The translations under genes and the position numbers were made by a program. Below are positions 21,663-33,010 of a stretch of 64,000 bases of DNA, piece by piece. The stretch is from Petrolisthes cinctipes (Eukaryota; Arthropoda; Malacostraca; Decapoda; Porcellanidae): contig JAWQEG010001327.1 in assembly GCA_033782935.1 (NCBI GenBank), positions 911,001 to 975,000 on the forward strand. The letters run 5' to 3'. Each line of letters begins with the position of its first letter. The stretch's first letter is position 1. Below the pieces are notes generated by a model that made no database searches, was not told where the DNA came from, and worked only from the letters and a program-made list of their open reading frames with translations.

Positions 21663-23559
21663 ATGGAAACATATATCCCTCACCATCAATACTCAAAAAA
21701 ATCTAACTCTCCAAAATGGTTTGATCACAGCTGTGCCAGAGCTACAGAACAAAAATCAATAGCCTATAATGCCTATACAAAGTCGAAAACTCTTCAGTCA
21801 TACAATTATTTCAAAATTGTCAGATGCCATGCTAAAGCTGTGACTAATTTAGCCAAATCTTACTTCATACATAAACAAGTCAATAAATTACTGAATAATC
21901 CTAATGATAATAAGAACTTTTGGTCATCAGTAAACTCATTCAAATCTAACTTCAACCATGGTTCATCTATTCTCCCTTTAAAGAATAACAATGGAAATCT
22001 CATATGTGATCCACGTGGTAAAGCAAATCTTTTGGCCAATATCTTCGCCACAAATTCAAACCTCAATGACACTGCTCAAAACACTCCCATTTTGAATTTT
22101 AACTCCCCAGAAAGTCCACCCTTAATAATTCATACAAGACAAGTGCGGACCATTTTGGAGAATCTATCTATCGACAAAGCTCCAGGGCCAGATGAAATTC
22201 CCCCCACTGTATTAAAAAATTGCTCAAAAGAATTAGCTCCAATTCTCTCAAAATTATTTCGTGTATGTCTCCATACCTCGTCCTTCCCAGCCGCCTGGAA
22301 AGAAGCCAATGTACAACCAATTCCCAAAAAAGGAGCTACCGCAAATCCATCAAATTACAGACCAATTGCCATCACGTCTACTCTCGGTAAAATATTTGAA
22401 ATAGTTCTTAACAATCACTTTGTAAAGCACCTTGAGAAAAATCATCTGCTAAATGATAAGCAATATGGCTTTAGACAGAGACGATCTACTGTGGACCTGC
22501 TCTGTTATTTCACAGATAACATATTCCAATCAACTGATAAACATGGAGAGACTCACACAATTTGCCTTGATATATCTAAAGCCTTTGACAGAGTATGGCA
22601 CAGATCAATACTGTCTAAGCTTCCACATTATGGCCTTCAATCTTTTGTTCCCCTAATTAATTCATATCTTAGCAACAGAAAATTACGTGTGATGGTAGAT
22701 GGTCTGTATTCCGACTTTCATCCCATTAATGCTGGTGTTCCTCAAGGAGCGGTCTTGGCTCCAACTTTGTTCCTCATTCATATTAATGATCTTTTGTCAG
22801 TTACTCAGAATTCAATTCACTCCTATGCTGATGATTCAACTATTCACAGTTCCTTCTCATTTAATGATAGTTTTACTCAACACAATATTTTAGAATACAA
22901 ACTTGCCACTTCAATTTAATTAAATGAAGACTTAACGAAGATCTTTGAATGGGGACAAAACAACCTAGTTTTTTTCAATGCAAATAAAACTAAATACATC
23001 CCGTTCTCAAATAGATCAGATAATCAAGATTCTCACATTATTTTCAATAATACAAATATCCCCAAGTCCCATAGCATTGATCTCCTTGGTGTAACTTTAA
23101 ATGAAAACCTCAGTTGGACTCCCTATGTAAAATCCATTGCCAAAACTGCATCTGGGAAGATGGGACTTTTATACAGAGCTTGTAATTATTTGACTGACGA
23201 GCAGTTAGCAGTAATATATAAGAGTCATGTGCGTTCCCAGATGGATTATTGTTCACCTCTGTGGGCTGGTTGTGGATCGGTGGTGTTAAGACAATTAGAT
23301 AGAATTCAAAACAGAGCTATCAGACTGATCAATAATCCTATGATCACTAATGAATTATAGATACTTTTATAAGAAATGTTCGGATGAACTTGCCCTGATT
23401 ATACCACCCCTTAGCGTCTTCCCGCGGAGGACTAGGGCAGCTGAGAATGCGCATGAGTTCACACTGACTCCTCCACGTTGCAGGACAATTGCTTACAAAA
23501 ATTCGTACTACTTTCCTGTGGAATTCTCTACCAAGGGAATGTTTTCCAGCAAATTATAA
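21663..23559 (+). pseudogene. LINE family 2 copy 1: reverse transcriptase
   Basis: RT motifs in order: DKAPGPDEIPPTVLK, NYRPIAITSTLGKIFE, YGFRQRRSTVD, CLDISKAFDRVWH, AGVPQGAVLAPTLF and catalytic HSYADDSTIH. A TAA at 22917-22919 interrupts the frame, which goes on to the C-terminal region (VIYKSHVRSQMDYCSPLWAG). A deletion with frameshift follows TNEL (23358), where copy 2 keeps about 14 more residues. No RNase H follows; the ORF ends near 23559. Inactive. Confidence 0.87.
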
Positions 23560-23775
23560 CCCCCAGCAATTTAAATCCAGTTGATTTAAATATTTTATGA
23601 GTGGAGGATGCCAATAGGCAAATGGAACCATTTTTTTTTTGTTTTTTCCATTCCTCCACTCACTATATGTAAAAAAAAAAAAAAAAAAAAAATACATAGA
23701 TATATCCATACTATGCAATTTTTATGTATGCGAGCTATTCTGGTGCCCAAGTTGTCATGCAATAGGTGAACCTAC

Positions 23776-25032
23776 ATTATACATACATCCCAGCGCCATA
23801 ACACTTGGCGCAAAAAATGCGCGCCTAATTGTTATGACATTTTCTTGATGTACCCCTGTTATTACCTAAAGGAAACGGTAATATATTTCTCGCGCCTTAT
23901 GCACGGGGAGGGTTATAGGGAGGACAGGACCCGACCAGCCAGACAAATTCAAAATTCAGTCTGCCTCTGGCATTTGTGACGGGTGGCTATTGATTAATTT
24001 TTTGTGCCGCGCCGTCTAATTTATTCTCACTACCCGCTACCCATTGCCTTGTTTTGTGGAAATGAGAGGTGGCAAGGATTTGAAATCAGAGCTGGTTGCA
24101 GCCATAGCATCATTGGCACTAGCTAAGAAATCTAATAAAGATATTGCTGCCATAACTGGAGTTAGCCTGCGTAGTGTTCAGCGGTGACACCGCCCTACCA
24201 CTCCAGAAAAAACCATCTTGGTCAGGGAGGCCACGTGCGACCCACAATAGGACTTTGAGGGTTATCCAGAGGCAGGTGGAGTCTGACCCGAGGATGACCG
24301 CTACAGGAAGCCTCAGTAAGGATTATCCAGCGACGCCTCCGTGACGACATGCACTTCGACCACCACTCGCCCCATAGAAAACCGCTTGTGACTGAAGTGC
24401 AGAGGAAGAAAAGAATTGTTTTTTGTAAGAAATACTTGGAAGTGGAAAAGTGGAAAAAAAGTATTGTGGAGTGATGAAGCCACGTTCAGTGTGACTGGCA
24501 GCCACGGGTGAAAGGTGAGGTTGCGGCGTGGCTCTCATCCGCTCCACCCAAAGTACACACAGGCCACATTAAAACGCCCTGATAGTGCTATGGCTTGGGC
24601 TGCATTTGGGTATCATGGTGTGGGGAAGTTTGTAGTGCTAGAAAAAAATTCACAGTGAACAAGGAAACTTACCTGGAGCTCTTGTGTGACTATCTGGAGC
24701 CCAGCTTTGAGGCTTGTCAGAGTGATGTTTTTATGCAGGATGGTGCACCTGCACACACTGCAAAGCTCATCAAGGAGTGGCTCGAATTTTGTGGGGTGGA
24801 CTATATAATGGACTGGTCAGGGAACAGCCCAGACCTGAACCCCATAGAGAACCTCGGGACCATCATAAAGAGATGTCTAAGGGGTCAGGACACCTCTTCC
24901 GTGCCCAAGCTGGTCCATCACCTCCAGGATATCTGGGACAGTTTCGAGCCCTCCTTAATGCAGAACCTTGCCCAGTCAGTCCCCAATCGCCTTAAGGAAT
25001 GTATTAAGCAGAAGGGATACCCTACAAAGTAC
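23776..25032 (+). mobile_element. Tc1/mariner-like transposon, right end missing
   Basis: Contains a DDE transposase relic (24063-25032). A possible left terminus around 23788 (AGCGCCATAACACTTGGCGC) resembles 13053-13072. On the right the transposase ends at its normal C-terminus (GYPTKY) and is joined directly to LINE copy C, so the right inverted repeat is lost. Left border approximate. Confidence 0.7.
24063..25032 (+). pseudogene. Tc1-like transposase relic with DD35E spacing
   Basis: The ATG at 24063 opens a paired-like helix-turn-helix region (KKSNKDIAAITGVSLRSVQR), stopped by TGA at 24187. The middle is scattered over frames: first catalytic D in LWSDEATFSV. From 24595 one frame is open: second D in FMQDGAPAHT, third residue E in SPDLNPIENLG; 35 residues lie between them, not the usual 34 of Tc1. 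The C-terminus is complete (CIKQKGYPTKY). Several stops and frameshifts make it inactive. It would act by cut-and-paste at TA. Confidence 0.85.
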
Positions 25033-25925
25033 TCCCGCACAGCAGTGGTGCAGACTGGTGACAACCAAGGGACAGGACATTTGGGAAAGTAGCCAGAAGT
25101 TCTAGGGATAGAGTTGAGAGCAGCAGAGTGGAGCATATCAGTGAAATATATTACAGGCCTGTCAGATCTACCGAAATCGGCTACAGAAGAGACCGAAGAA
25201 GTTAGCTCTCTAAAAAACTGCCAGTCAGCCTTTTCTAATTTCCACCTAGGAAGACGAGACTGTGGTTCGTACCTGTTACCTTCTAAAAGTATAGGGAAAT
25301 GGTCACTGCCATATAAGTCAGGCAACACTCTCCAAGTAAAATCCAACAGAGCACTGGGTGAGCAAAGGGAAATGTCAATGGCGGTAAAAGTCCCAGTAGG
25401 GCTATTAAAACGTGTCACATCTCCCGTATTTAAAACCCCTAATCCCTCATCCTCAATAAAAGAAGCCAATAAAACACACCTGGGGTCGACCGAACTGTCA
25501 CCCCACAGAGGATGACGACCATTAAAATCACCCAATAAAATAAAGGGAGATGAAAGGTCCCGTACAAGATGGTTGAGATCACCCCTCTCAACTGTAACAC
25601 TGGGAGGAAGGGATAGACTGCACACAGTGTACGGGCGGTCCATAAAAACCTTAAATGCAACAGCCTGGAGCGGAGTGTCAAGCTCCAGGCTCGTGCATGG
25701 AATATCTCGGCGAACTAGGATGGCAGAGCCACCATGATGACCCTGCCCTTCAAATGAATTGGAATAAAATGCTGAGTATGCTGGAGGACTGGCAGGAATG
25801 TAGTCCCCAAGCATTGTCTCTTGGAGAGAAACACATGCAGGAGAGAAGCTAGAGAGAAGAACGCGCAGTTCCTCCCAAGAAGCACGCAAGCCACGGCAAT
25901 TCCACTGAAGGACCTTGAACAGTGT
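25033..25925 (-). pseudogene. LINE copy C ORF2 fragment: AP endonuclease
   Basis: The frame is open from the ORF2 start (VLQWNCRGLRASWEELR) through catalytic LQETMLGD (E kept; copy B has LEET), VCSLSLPPSVTV, LLGDFNGRHPLWG and GSDHFPILLEG (SDH intact; copy B has SDN). It is truncated 250-odd codons in, before RT. The last codons before the junction lie in a continuous frame with Tc1-derived antisense sequence, which has no meaning. Confidence 0.85.
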
Positions 25926-25929
25926 TACT

Positions 25930-27864
25930 TTAGTACTGATTTTTGGGAAGCCTCACGGAGGTACTTCCCACTACCACCTCGACCTGAGGGTTTACTCAAA
26001 CAATAAGATTTGTCTAATCATGGGCCACTAGAAGAAGAGCGAACCCGAGGATTAGTACTTGGGGCAGTAATTGGGACCCGTAGACGAGTCCCTGAAGCAT
26101 CTGATATGTTAGAAGAAGATGAAGGTATATGAGATGGGATATTCTTTGAAACAATTACATTGGTTCTGTCATGTACAGCAGTGGTATCACTGACACAGGC
26201 AGATACATCAACATCCATAATACAGGTTGTAGAATCACTCCGTGGCATCCACATTAACTTCACGCCCCTCTGATGATCCCGAAGGAAGCTTGCGAGGAGG
26301 AACTTCTGTTGAATCAAGAGATTCATCAGAGCCACGAGAACGCTTCTGGTGAAATTGAGAGGAAACTATGGATGAGTCCAAAGAAATGGTTGCCTCACAA
26401 GGTGGAACATCTATAGAGTCAAGTGCCTCAGAGGAACCACGAAGGCATCTCTGTGGCAGTTTAGGTGACTTAAGTTTCCTTTTGGGAGAGCGTGTGGCAG
26501 CGTGAACCTCTACCACATGGACACCTTTAGCTAAAGTCTGAGAATTGTCATCAGTTGAAGGGTCACCAGAATGAGTGTCTGATAAAGTTTCCAAGACAGA
26601 GAAACTATTATGTAGAGTAACCTTAGAAACGTTCTCACTAGAGCAAAAAGCAGCTGCTTTCTTGAGATGGTGCTGTAACCAATTTAGGGTGAAGGAAGGA
26701 GGCGTATGTCTTCACACCACCATCCTTCTGTCGCCTGAAGTTGAGTTGCCGTCTGGCACTACCTATGCTAATGAATTGAATATTAGCTAAGTGGAGGATA
26801 TCCTGCTCAAGTAGGTACATCTTACATTGGCGAGAACGCAAGGGGTGAGCATCTCTGCAGTAAAAGCAGTAACTCTCTGACCGACACTCAAAAGTAAGAT
26901 GTGAGTCAAGAGCAGAACAATTACCATACCGGAAACAGTTGTTGCAGTTCCTCTTCCCATGACCAAACTCATAACAACAGAAACACTGTAGGGGACGCTC
27001 AACAAAAGGCTTCACCTCAAATGAGGTGGGGTTAATGTTAATGCGATCTGGGATATGCGAGCCATATAAAGTTAGGATAATCATATTTTTACTGCCTTTC
27101 ATCTTCGTTACTCGTTGGACACTGTCTGGGCACATAGCGAGAATGTCCTCTTCTGAGAATTCATAATTAAATGTTCGATGTGGTTTAATAGATTCAAACA
27201 TGCTATCAGAAGGACAGGGGAGATTGAGGAGCATCATGGCCTGTGTAAGATCTTTGGCTCTGATTAAAACGCCTTTACCATATTTCTTTATGTGGCCCAT
27301 TGGTAATAATCCAACTTCTTTCTCCAGATACCGGGAAGCATGGATAAGGTTACCACGTCCCTCCCTGTAGTAAGCCACAAACCAAAAGGGTGTAGGAACC
27401 CGACGTTCCTTTGGGACATGCTCCACAGTGTCATCAAATATATTAGGGCAGTAGTCATTGTCACTGTTAACTACATTGATGGACCGCATCATCTGAGCTT
27501 TACAATGAGTATCCCCCACCGTCAGAGAATCTTTTGCCTCAAATGCTGCTTTGGCAGCAGCATTTGTATTGTAAGTAATATAGTACCGATTAGACCTACA
27601 ATCACTGTCATATGTAATTCGGATTCGAAGGACTACTCCAAAGCACTTAAAAATGGAGTGGATAGCGCCATAAGAAAAGGATGCAAGTACATTCGTTAAC
27701 ATTAACGTGTCCAGATCGCTAACAGGGTTCTTCGACACAACACCCGACCTGCTAGGTCTACTCTTATTTGCAGCTTTCTGCATATTACCACGACCAGAGA
27801 GTGACGTCTCGAGGGCATGGTCGACCACCGCTCGAGGAAGAGATTGGGGCTTTTCTGTATCCAT
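25930..27864 (-). pseudogene. LINE copy C ORF1 (gag-like), frameshifted
   Basis: The ATG at 27864 (MDTEKPQSLP) leads to 408 open codons, with the same order as copy B and all three CCHC knuckles, the first with its His intact (CFCCYEFGHGKRNC). Frameshifts near 26640 and 26290 move the Ser/Thr-rich C-terminus into two other frames. A 45-bp gap near 27165 relative to copy B removes CKGRIYNEDLY-like residues. At positions where copy B has TAA this copy has AAA and TCA, so it shows the ancestral sense codons. Confidence 0.85.
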
Positions 27865-28316
27865 ATATCATTGATTTGTTGTTTTTGGTCCCAGGAGCCA
27901 AGAGCTACTACCTACCGCGCAGATGAGGGGACCGAGCGCTGGTAGCCGCGGGCGGGGTACCTCTTCCCCCACGGGGCCACTCATTTTAAAAAGCAGCCCC
28001 AATGGCTCGAAAGTTTGCCCAAAACGGTGCTGAGACCCCCTTCCCCAACATCTCCCGGCCCAGACACCCAACCATCCAACATAGGACGGCCCCTAGAGGG
28101 CAGTCCCTCCGGAGGGCAGCGCTGTTGGCCCGTACTGGCAGCCTAATGCATGGGAACCATTTAGTCTGGTCTCTCACTGGCGACCTTACTAGCATGGGAA
28201 GCCCTCTCTCCCCGAAATCGGGGCAGAGCAGGGGCCGGAGCCCCCTTTAGTCTAGCTCGCCAGGTCTCAGAGACACGCAAGCCCCCCCACCATGTCAAGG
28301 CGGTTCCCGTTGGAGG
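27865..28316 (-). promoter_or_regulatory. LINE copy C 5' UTR
   Basis: Matches 13133-13552 and 63386-63834. The same short sense ORF (27986-28195) and antisense ORF (28002-28250) are open. Confidence 0.7.
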
Positions 28317-28519
28317 GACCTTGAATGCATAGTAGTGGTCAACCTCAGTTCCTCCGTTCGGCCTTCCAAAGTCTTCAGATTTGGACACCTAATGATTAAT
28401 AAAACACTTTTATTTTAATGCAGGAACAAAGAGTTCATATTTTCATGCAGAAAGTGGACTCACTGAGCTGAATAACCCCCCCCCAAAAAAAAAAAAAAAT
28501 TAAGTTATACTATTTGCTA

Positions 28520-29250
28520 ATAGTGAGAGATCTAACTCAGCAGAAGTATGTGAATGTGGCTTTGAAAGTGAATGTGGGTAAGAGAAAGGTGATGAGAGTG
28601 AAATTGAGTCAGTGTGCCAGTGGATGGTGGGAATCTCGAGGTATTTTTAAGCGTTTAAGTACCTTGATGTAATATTAAATAATAGAGGAAAATGCGGGTA
28701 GGAAATGAATAACAGAGTAACCAAGGGAAGAAAGGTAGCAGGTACGGTGAAGAAACTTGATTAGAAATAGAGGGTTAAGTGTAGTGGCTGCAAAAGGACT
28801 GCATAAAGGAATGTTAGTACCTACATTGACATACGTTTTGATATTTTGGAGTGCCATGAATATGAGAAGCTGAGAGTAAGAGCAATAAAGATGGATATGG
28901 TGAGAAATATGTGTAGAATTCGATATTGGGTGAGAATTACTGAAATCCAGAAAAGGTGTGGTGTGAGCAAATCACCGGGCCAGAGAGTGGAAGCTAGTGT
29001 TTTGGGATGGTATGGGCATGTGAAAAAAATCGATGATACAGAAGTGGTGAAAAGGTATATGACAATTATTTTGAGGGAAGAGAAGGGGAAGAGCAGTTGG
29101 TACTATTTGGTGAATTATTGTATATGAAAGTGTTGAATGAGCTTGAATGCAGGAAAATACTAGAGCATGCTAGGCAAGGGTGGAAGAGAACGCAAGGAGA
29201 GTATGTTTGGTTAGCAGCCTGGGTTTAATTATCTTGACAGGCCATGGAAA
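28520..29250 (+). pseudogene. LINE fragment, third RT family C-terminus, degraded
   Basis: Pieces read NVGKRKVMRVKLSQCAS (the V-GKSKVM motif after the RT palm) and, at 28846-29127, RAIKMDMVRNMCRI, GVSKSPGQRVEASVLGWYGHVKKIDD. These match the C-terminal region found behind RT in the LINE type seen at 57370-58940. Stops are frequent. The RT palm is not found upstream. Confidence 0.6.
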
Positions 29251-29309
29251 GGCTAATAATTATCAAAGTTCATTGAAATGGCTTTTGTGAATGGGAAGCA
29301 GAGAATTTC

Positions 29310-29730
29310 ACAACATTGAATGAAAAAGTTAATGCAATCCGTTGTCTTTTGTATTCTGAGCACATAATTTTACCCCTAGCTTTCGATTCCCTCACACTTC
29401 TTGAAAAACGGGGAAAAAAAAGTATTAGTATGGATGATAATGATGTATTTTCAGTATTTGATGTAATGATGGTAATTGACCTATTCGCTGTATTCAGCTG
29501 ATGCATTTGATGTAACTGAGGTATTTGATGGTTTTGATATACTTTATGTAGTTTACGGATTTGACCCATTTGGTCTGTTTTACATATATGATGGATTTGA
29601 CGTTCTTGATGTATCAATTCAATTTGCTCTATTTGATGACTTTGGCGTATTTGATGGATTTCATGTATATTTTTTACGTTTTCTTAGTATATGATGTATT
29701 TGACGTATTTTATGCATTTGGTGTAAAAGA
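29310..29730 (+). repeat. Degenerate period-9 tandem repeat (tttgatgta/g)
   Basis: From about 29450 to 29725 nearly every 9 bases give a variant of tttgatgta, so the plus-strand frames read F-D-V / F-D-G over and over (VFDGFDILYV, GFDVLDVS). It is repeat structure, not a gene. Confidence 0.7.
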
Positions 29731-29914
29731 TGGCTGCTAGGAAGAATAAAATTGATTCTTACCTTCTTGCGTAAGTGCCTTCAGGACCCAGAGGGAGGAG
29801 GTGCTGAGAGGGCTACCCCGTACTGGCTGTTGGAAAAGTCTGGCTTCCCATACCATCACCCAAAGGAAACTCAGCAACACTCCGACCATCCCCAACATTA
29901 TCAGCAGCCATACC

Positions 29915-30095
29915 TTTCAACAAAAGCCACACCCGTCAAAAACAGTCAAACCCTTCGACAATAGCTGCACCTGGCAACAATAGACACACATGTTAACAAC
30001 AGCCACACCTGTCGACGATAGCCACTCCTGTCGACGATAGTCAAACTTGTCAATAATAGTCACCCCTGTCAATAATCAACACTTCTGCAGCCAGC
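29915..30095 (+). repeat. 18-bp minisatellite (gccacacctgtcaacaat-like)
   Basis: About ten imperfect units: agccacacccgtcaaaaa, agccacacctgtcgacga, agccactcctgtcgacga, agtcacccctgtcaataa and others, keeping c-c-t-gtc-a. Units decay toward both ends. Confidence 0.85.
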
Positions 30096-31307
30096 AAGAG
30101 TTAAAATGTGCCAACCAGTAGCGAAATATCATAAATGTGGCAGAAGTATACGAGATGGTTCGCGTGTAAATGCTCGAAAACTATTTGGATCGCCACTTTT
30201 CGCCGTCCATAGTGAACACGATGCTTGATCGAAAAATGTTAATGTCTTTCTATATTATGACCTTTCTTTCAGCTTGACAAAATAGTCAGGCCTTACTAAG
30301 CCTGAAAGTAGTTAACGTCGGTGTTGATGTTCAGTTTCAAAGGTTTGGGCACTTCTATCTTCACTATCTGATATTATCTATGATCAAGGCTGATAGCGCA
30401 CTACAATGCGTTTTGACAGGCCGTGTTAGATCGTTTTGTTTTGTTTTTTGAACAGAAAACACAAAACAAGACAGAAACAGCGAAGTGTTGGATTTGGCTC
30501 ATATTCTGGCAAAGATAGTTTTAGATAGACCTTCCGCTAATTTTGACAATATGCATTATTAGCAAAATGTGTATAATAAAAGCACTTGTCTCTTGTCTCT
30601 TAAGTGGTAGCTTAGGTAACTTCTTAGGCGACACCTGACAACAGACTCGTGTCGTTGCTATGACGTAATATACAAAATTCAATAATGAATTAATGAGATT
30701 GTTTTCATATGCATAATTACTTCTTAATTCAGCACGCTATTTGTGTCACGTAGCAGGTCAGGGGGTTGGACTCTATTCGATTAGACTGAAAGACAGACAG
30801 ACAGACATTCAGAAAACGACAAGGAGAGAGAGAGAGTAGAGGTATTTAGATAACAAGGAATGAACAAACAACACTTTGAACACATTCTTTCGATTGTAGC
30901 AAAAATAAGTACACTGTAGTGATCAATCAATAGAATATCATAGGATTTGCTGCTGATGGTTCAGCTAACATCAAGGGTGAACACAATTCGATCACTAGTC
31001 GATTAATTAAGGGAAACAGTGCCTGGTATCAACTATTTTTAAATGTATATGCAACAGTATCCATCTTTGTGTATCAGAGGCTGTCAAACCTTTGCCTCGC
31101 CACTGTGAAGACATGCTTAGGAACATCTAAACCCATTTTTCCCACAGTGCAAAAAGGCAGTTTCAGTTTCAACAGGCTCATTTATTTTTAGAATTAAAGC
31201 CACATAAGATTCTCCATGATTGCCAGACCACGTATTGGTCCTGCCCACTACAAATATCTCTGAGAGATTATTTTAAAAAATGAACTTGATAATTGAACTT
31301 TCGTTTC
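30096..31307. other. No gene recognised
   Basis: AT-rich single-copy-looking DNA with short GA and AGAC runs near 30790-30835. No convincing ORF or repeat ends seen. Presumed receptor intron. Confidence 0.4.
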
Positions 31308-31815
31308 AATTAACAATATTAACGTCACTTTCGCCATACAAACAAGGCTTAAGCATCACTATCGCACAATAAACTCAACAATTAGTGTCACTTTCGCATC
31401 TCACCGACACTCTCAACTGTCATTGTCAGTAAATAATATACACTGAGCGTCACATTCGCCAACAATTAGCGTCACTTTCTCATCTCAATTAGCGTCACTT
31501 TAGCATCTCTCAACTGGTACTTTCGCCATACAAGCAAAGCGTCACTATCGCACAATAAACTCCATAAACTGTACACTCTCAACACTTTCGCTTCACTTAA
31601 CAATAATAGCTTCATTTTCGCCAACAATTAGCGTCAATTTCTCATCTTAATTAGTGTCATTTTTGCATTTCTTTACTGTCACTATCAGGAATAATATACG
31701 AGCATCACTTTCGCCATAACACAAAGCGTCATTATCGCACAGTAAACTCATAAACACTATGTGCATCACTTTTACATTTCACTGACACTTTTTACTGTCA
31801 CTTTCAATAATTGAA
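31308..31815. repeat. Higher-order tandem array, about 190-bp period with gcgtcactttcgc submotif
   Basis: A marker (gcgtcactatcgcacaataaactc and variants) occurs near 31345, 31537 and 31725, a period of about 190 bp. Within each unit shorter related blocks (tagcgtcactttcgcatct, gtcactttcgcca) recur every 20-45 bases. The CG dinucleotides of the submotif are largely retained. Confidence 0.75.
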
Positions 31816-33010
31816 CAGTGTGTGGAACTCCTGGAAACATGGCACTAGGTACATGGGCACCTGGCACTCATTACACCTGTAGCTGGTGTTCTTCCTTCCC
31901 TTGGGCCGACGAGTAGTGTGGCTGCAGACGTGGCAGCGGGATACACCCTAATCCCAGGTGCCCATGGGAGGAAGGTGCTCCATGAAGTGCCGATCCAGGT
32001 ATGAATGTGCCTCGATTCGGTCAGGGAGTGTATATGAGTGCCGTCGTGGTATCGTCGGAGTCACCTGGCAGAACTTCTGTCTGTAGTAGTTGGGTGACTA
32101 CTGTCTGATTGAACTGCCTCAGAGAAGGCTGCTGTGGCTCACCGACCTGCGGCTTGAGCAAGATGTATTCAGCAAGCCCTTTTTGTACCATTTGGAGCTA
32201 TTCCTGAGGCAGTCGATGAAGCTGATCATCATGTCATCGTGTCCTACTTATCTACCAGATCCATGGTGACGTTGTAGTCGCACACGGCATCTGGCTTCAT
32301 CTTGCATCCTTAAGTCGACCTTCACAGAATCCTGCAAACGGCCCCTGTGCTCGGTCCTGAGCATATTGACTATCTTCTTGTCATGCCACTTGATCGCTAA
32401 CATCTTCCCAAACTTCTGCAGTTGCACATCTCCAAGCTGAGAAGCAGGAAACTGTGGGCAGTGCTTCCTGTAGGTCCTGACGTTCCCAACTGTGCCTACT
32501 CCGTGGTTTTTCAGGTACTTAGTGAGGGTGGGAGAAGTGTAATAATTATCCGTGTATAACACATGATTCTCACCCAAGTACCTGTCCATCAGGACTACGG
32601 AGCTAGAAATGCCAAGGGGGTCGTTCTTGGTGACATCATAACCGCTTGGTGAATAAACGACGTAGTCAAACATGTACCCCGTCTCAGGACAAAAAATTTG
32701 ATCCCAAAACGGTCGCGCTTGCTGGGTATGTACTGCTTGATAGCGAGACGTCCCCTGAACAAAAGCGGGATGTCACCTGAACAGAGACTCGTCTATTACT
32801 ACCTTCTTCATGGGCTTGAAGAAGGCAATAAACTTCTCACGGATGATAGTCATCAAATCTCTGATTTACCATAGGTGGTTTGTAGCTGACGGGGACCTGT
32901 TGTCCGCGAACTGGAGATATCGGTGGATCTGCCTGAAGCGGTACCTGGACACACGGTCGAGAGAATACAAGATCAACTCACTACCTGACTAAAATTTGTC
33001 ATTTCCGCGC
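31804..33010 (-). pseudogene. piggyBac-type transposase, broken
   Basis: Fragments in order on the minus strand: RFRQIHRYLQFAD, then KPMKKVVIDESLF (first catalytic D region), RDRFGIKFF, an intact stretch 32673-32248 with FDYVVYSPSGYDV, VLYTDNYYTSPTL (second D) and IKWHDKKIVNMLRTEH (third D), then SFIDCLRNSSKWYKK in another frame. The Cys-rich C-terminal finger (RCHVCSHTTRR ... YRCNECQ ... CFQEFH) ends near a TGA at 31804-31806. Frameshifts near 32310 and 32680-32790 and a stop near 32860 make it inactive. No piggyBac TTAA borders were identified. Confidence 0.85.

Larger units (their letters stand above)
20340..23691 (+). mobile_element. LINE, second family (EN-RT, no RNase H), copy 1
   Basis: About 3.3 kb with endonuclease, RT and a tail ending in poly(A) at 23668-23691. 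The 3' end shares gatgccaataggca with the tail of copy 2 at 45665-45894. CR1/Jockey-like by layout; not further assigned. The 5' border is approximate. Confidence 0.8.
25033..28316 (-). mobile_element. LINE copy C, 5' half only
   Basis: Same family as copies A, B and D, reversed. The 5' end (ccaacgggaaccg at 28312) and the 5' UTR, ORF1 and endonuclease are present, but the copy stops at 25033 inside ORF2 (VCTTAVRE) where it abuts the Tc1-like relic. Loss of the 3' end with a kept 5' end is opposite to normal LINE truncation and implies a later deletion. Confidence 0.87.

Noticed and set aside
31308..31815. CRISPR-like array
   Set aside because: Repeats are imperfect and unevenly spaced with related spacers, in a eukaryotic genome; no cas-like genes.
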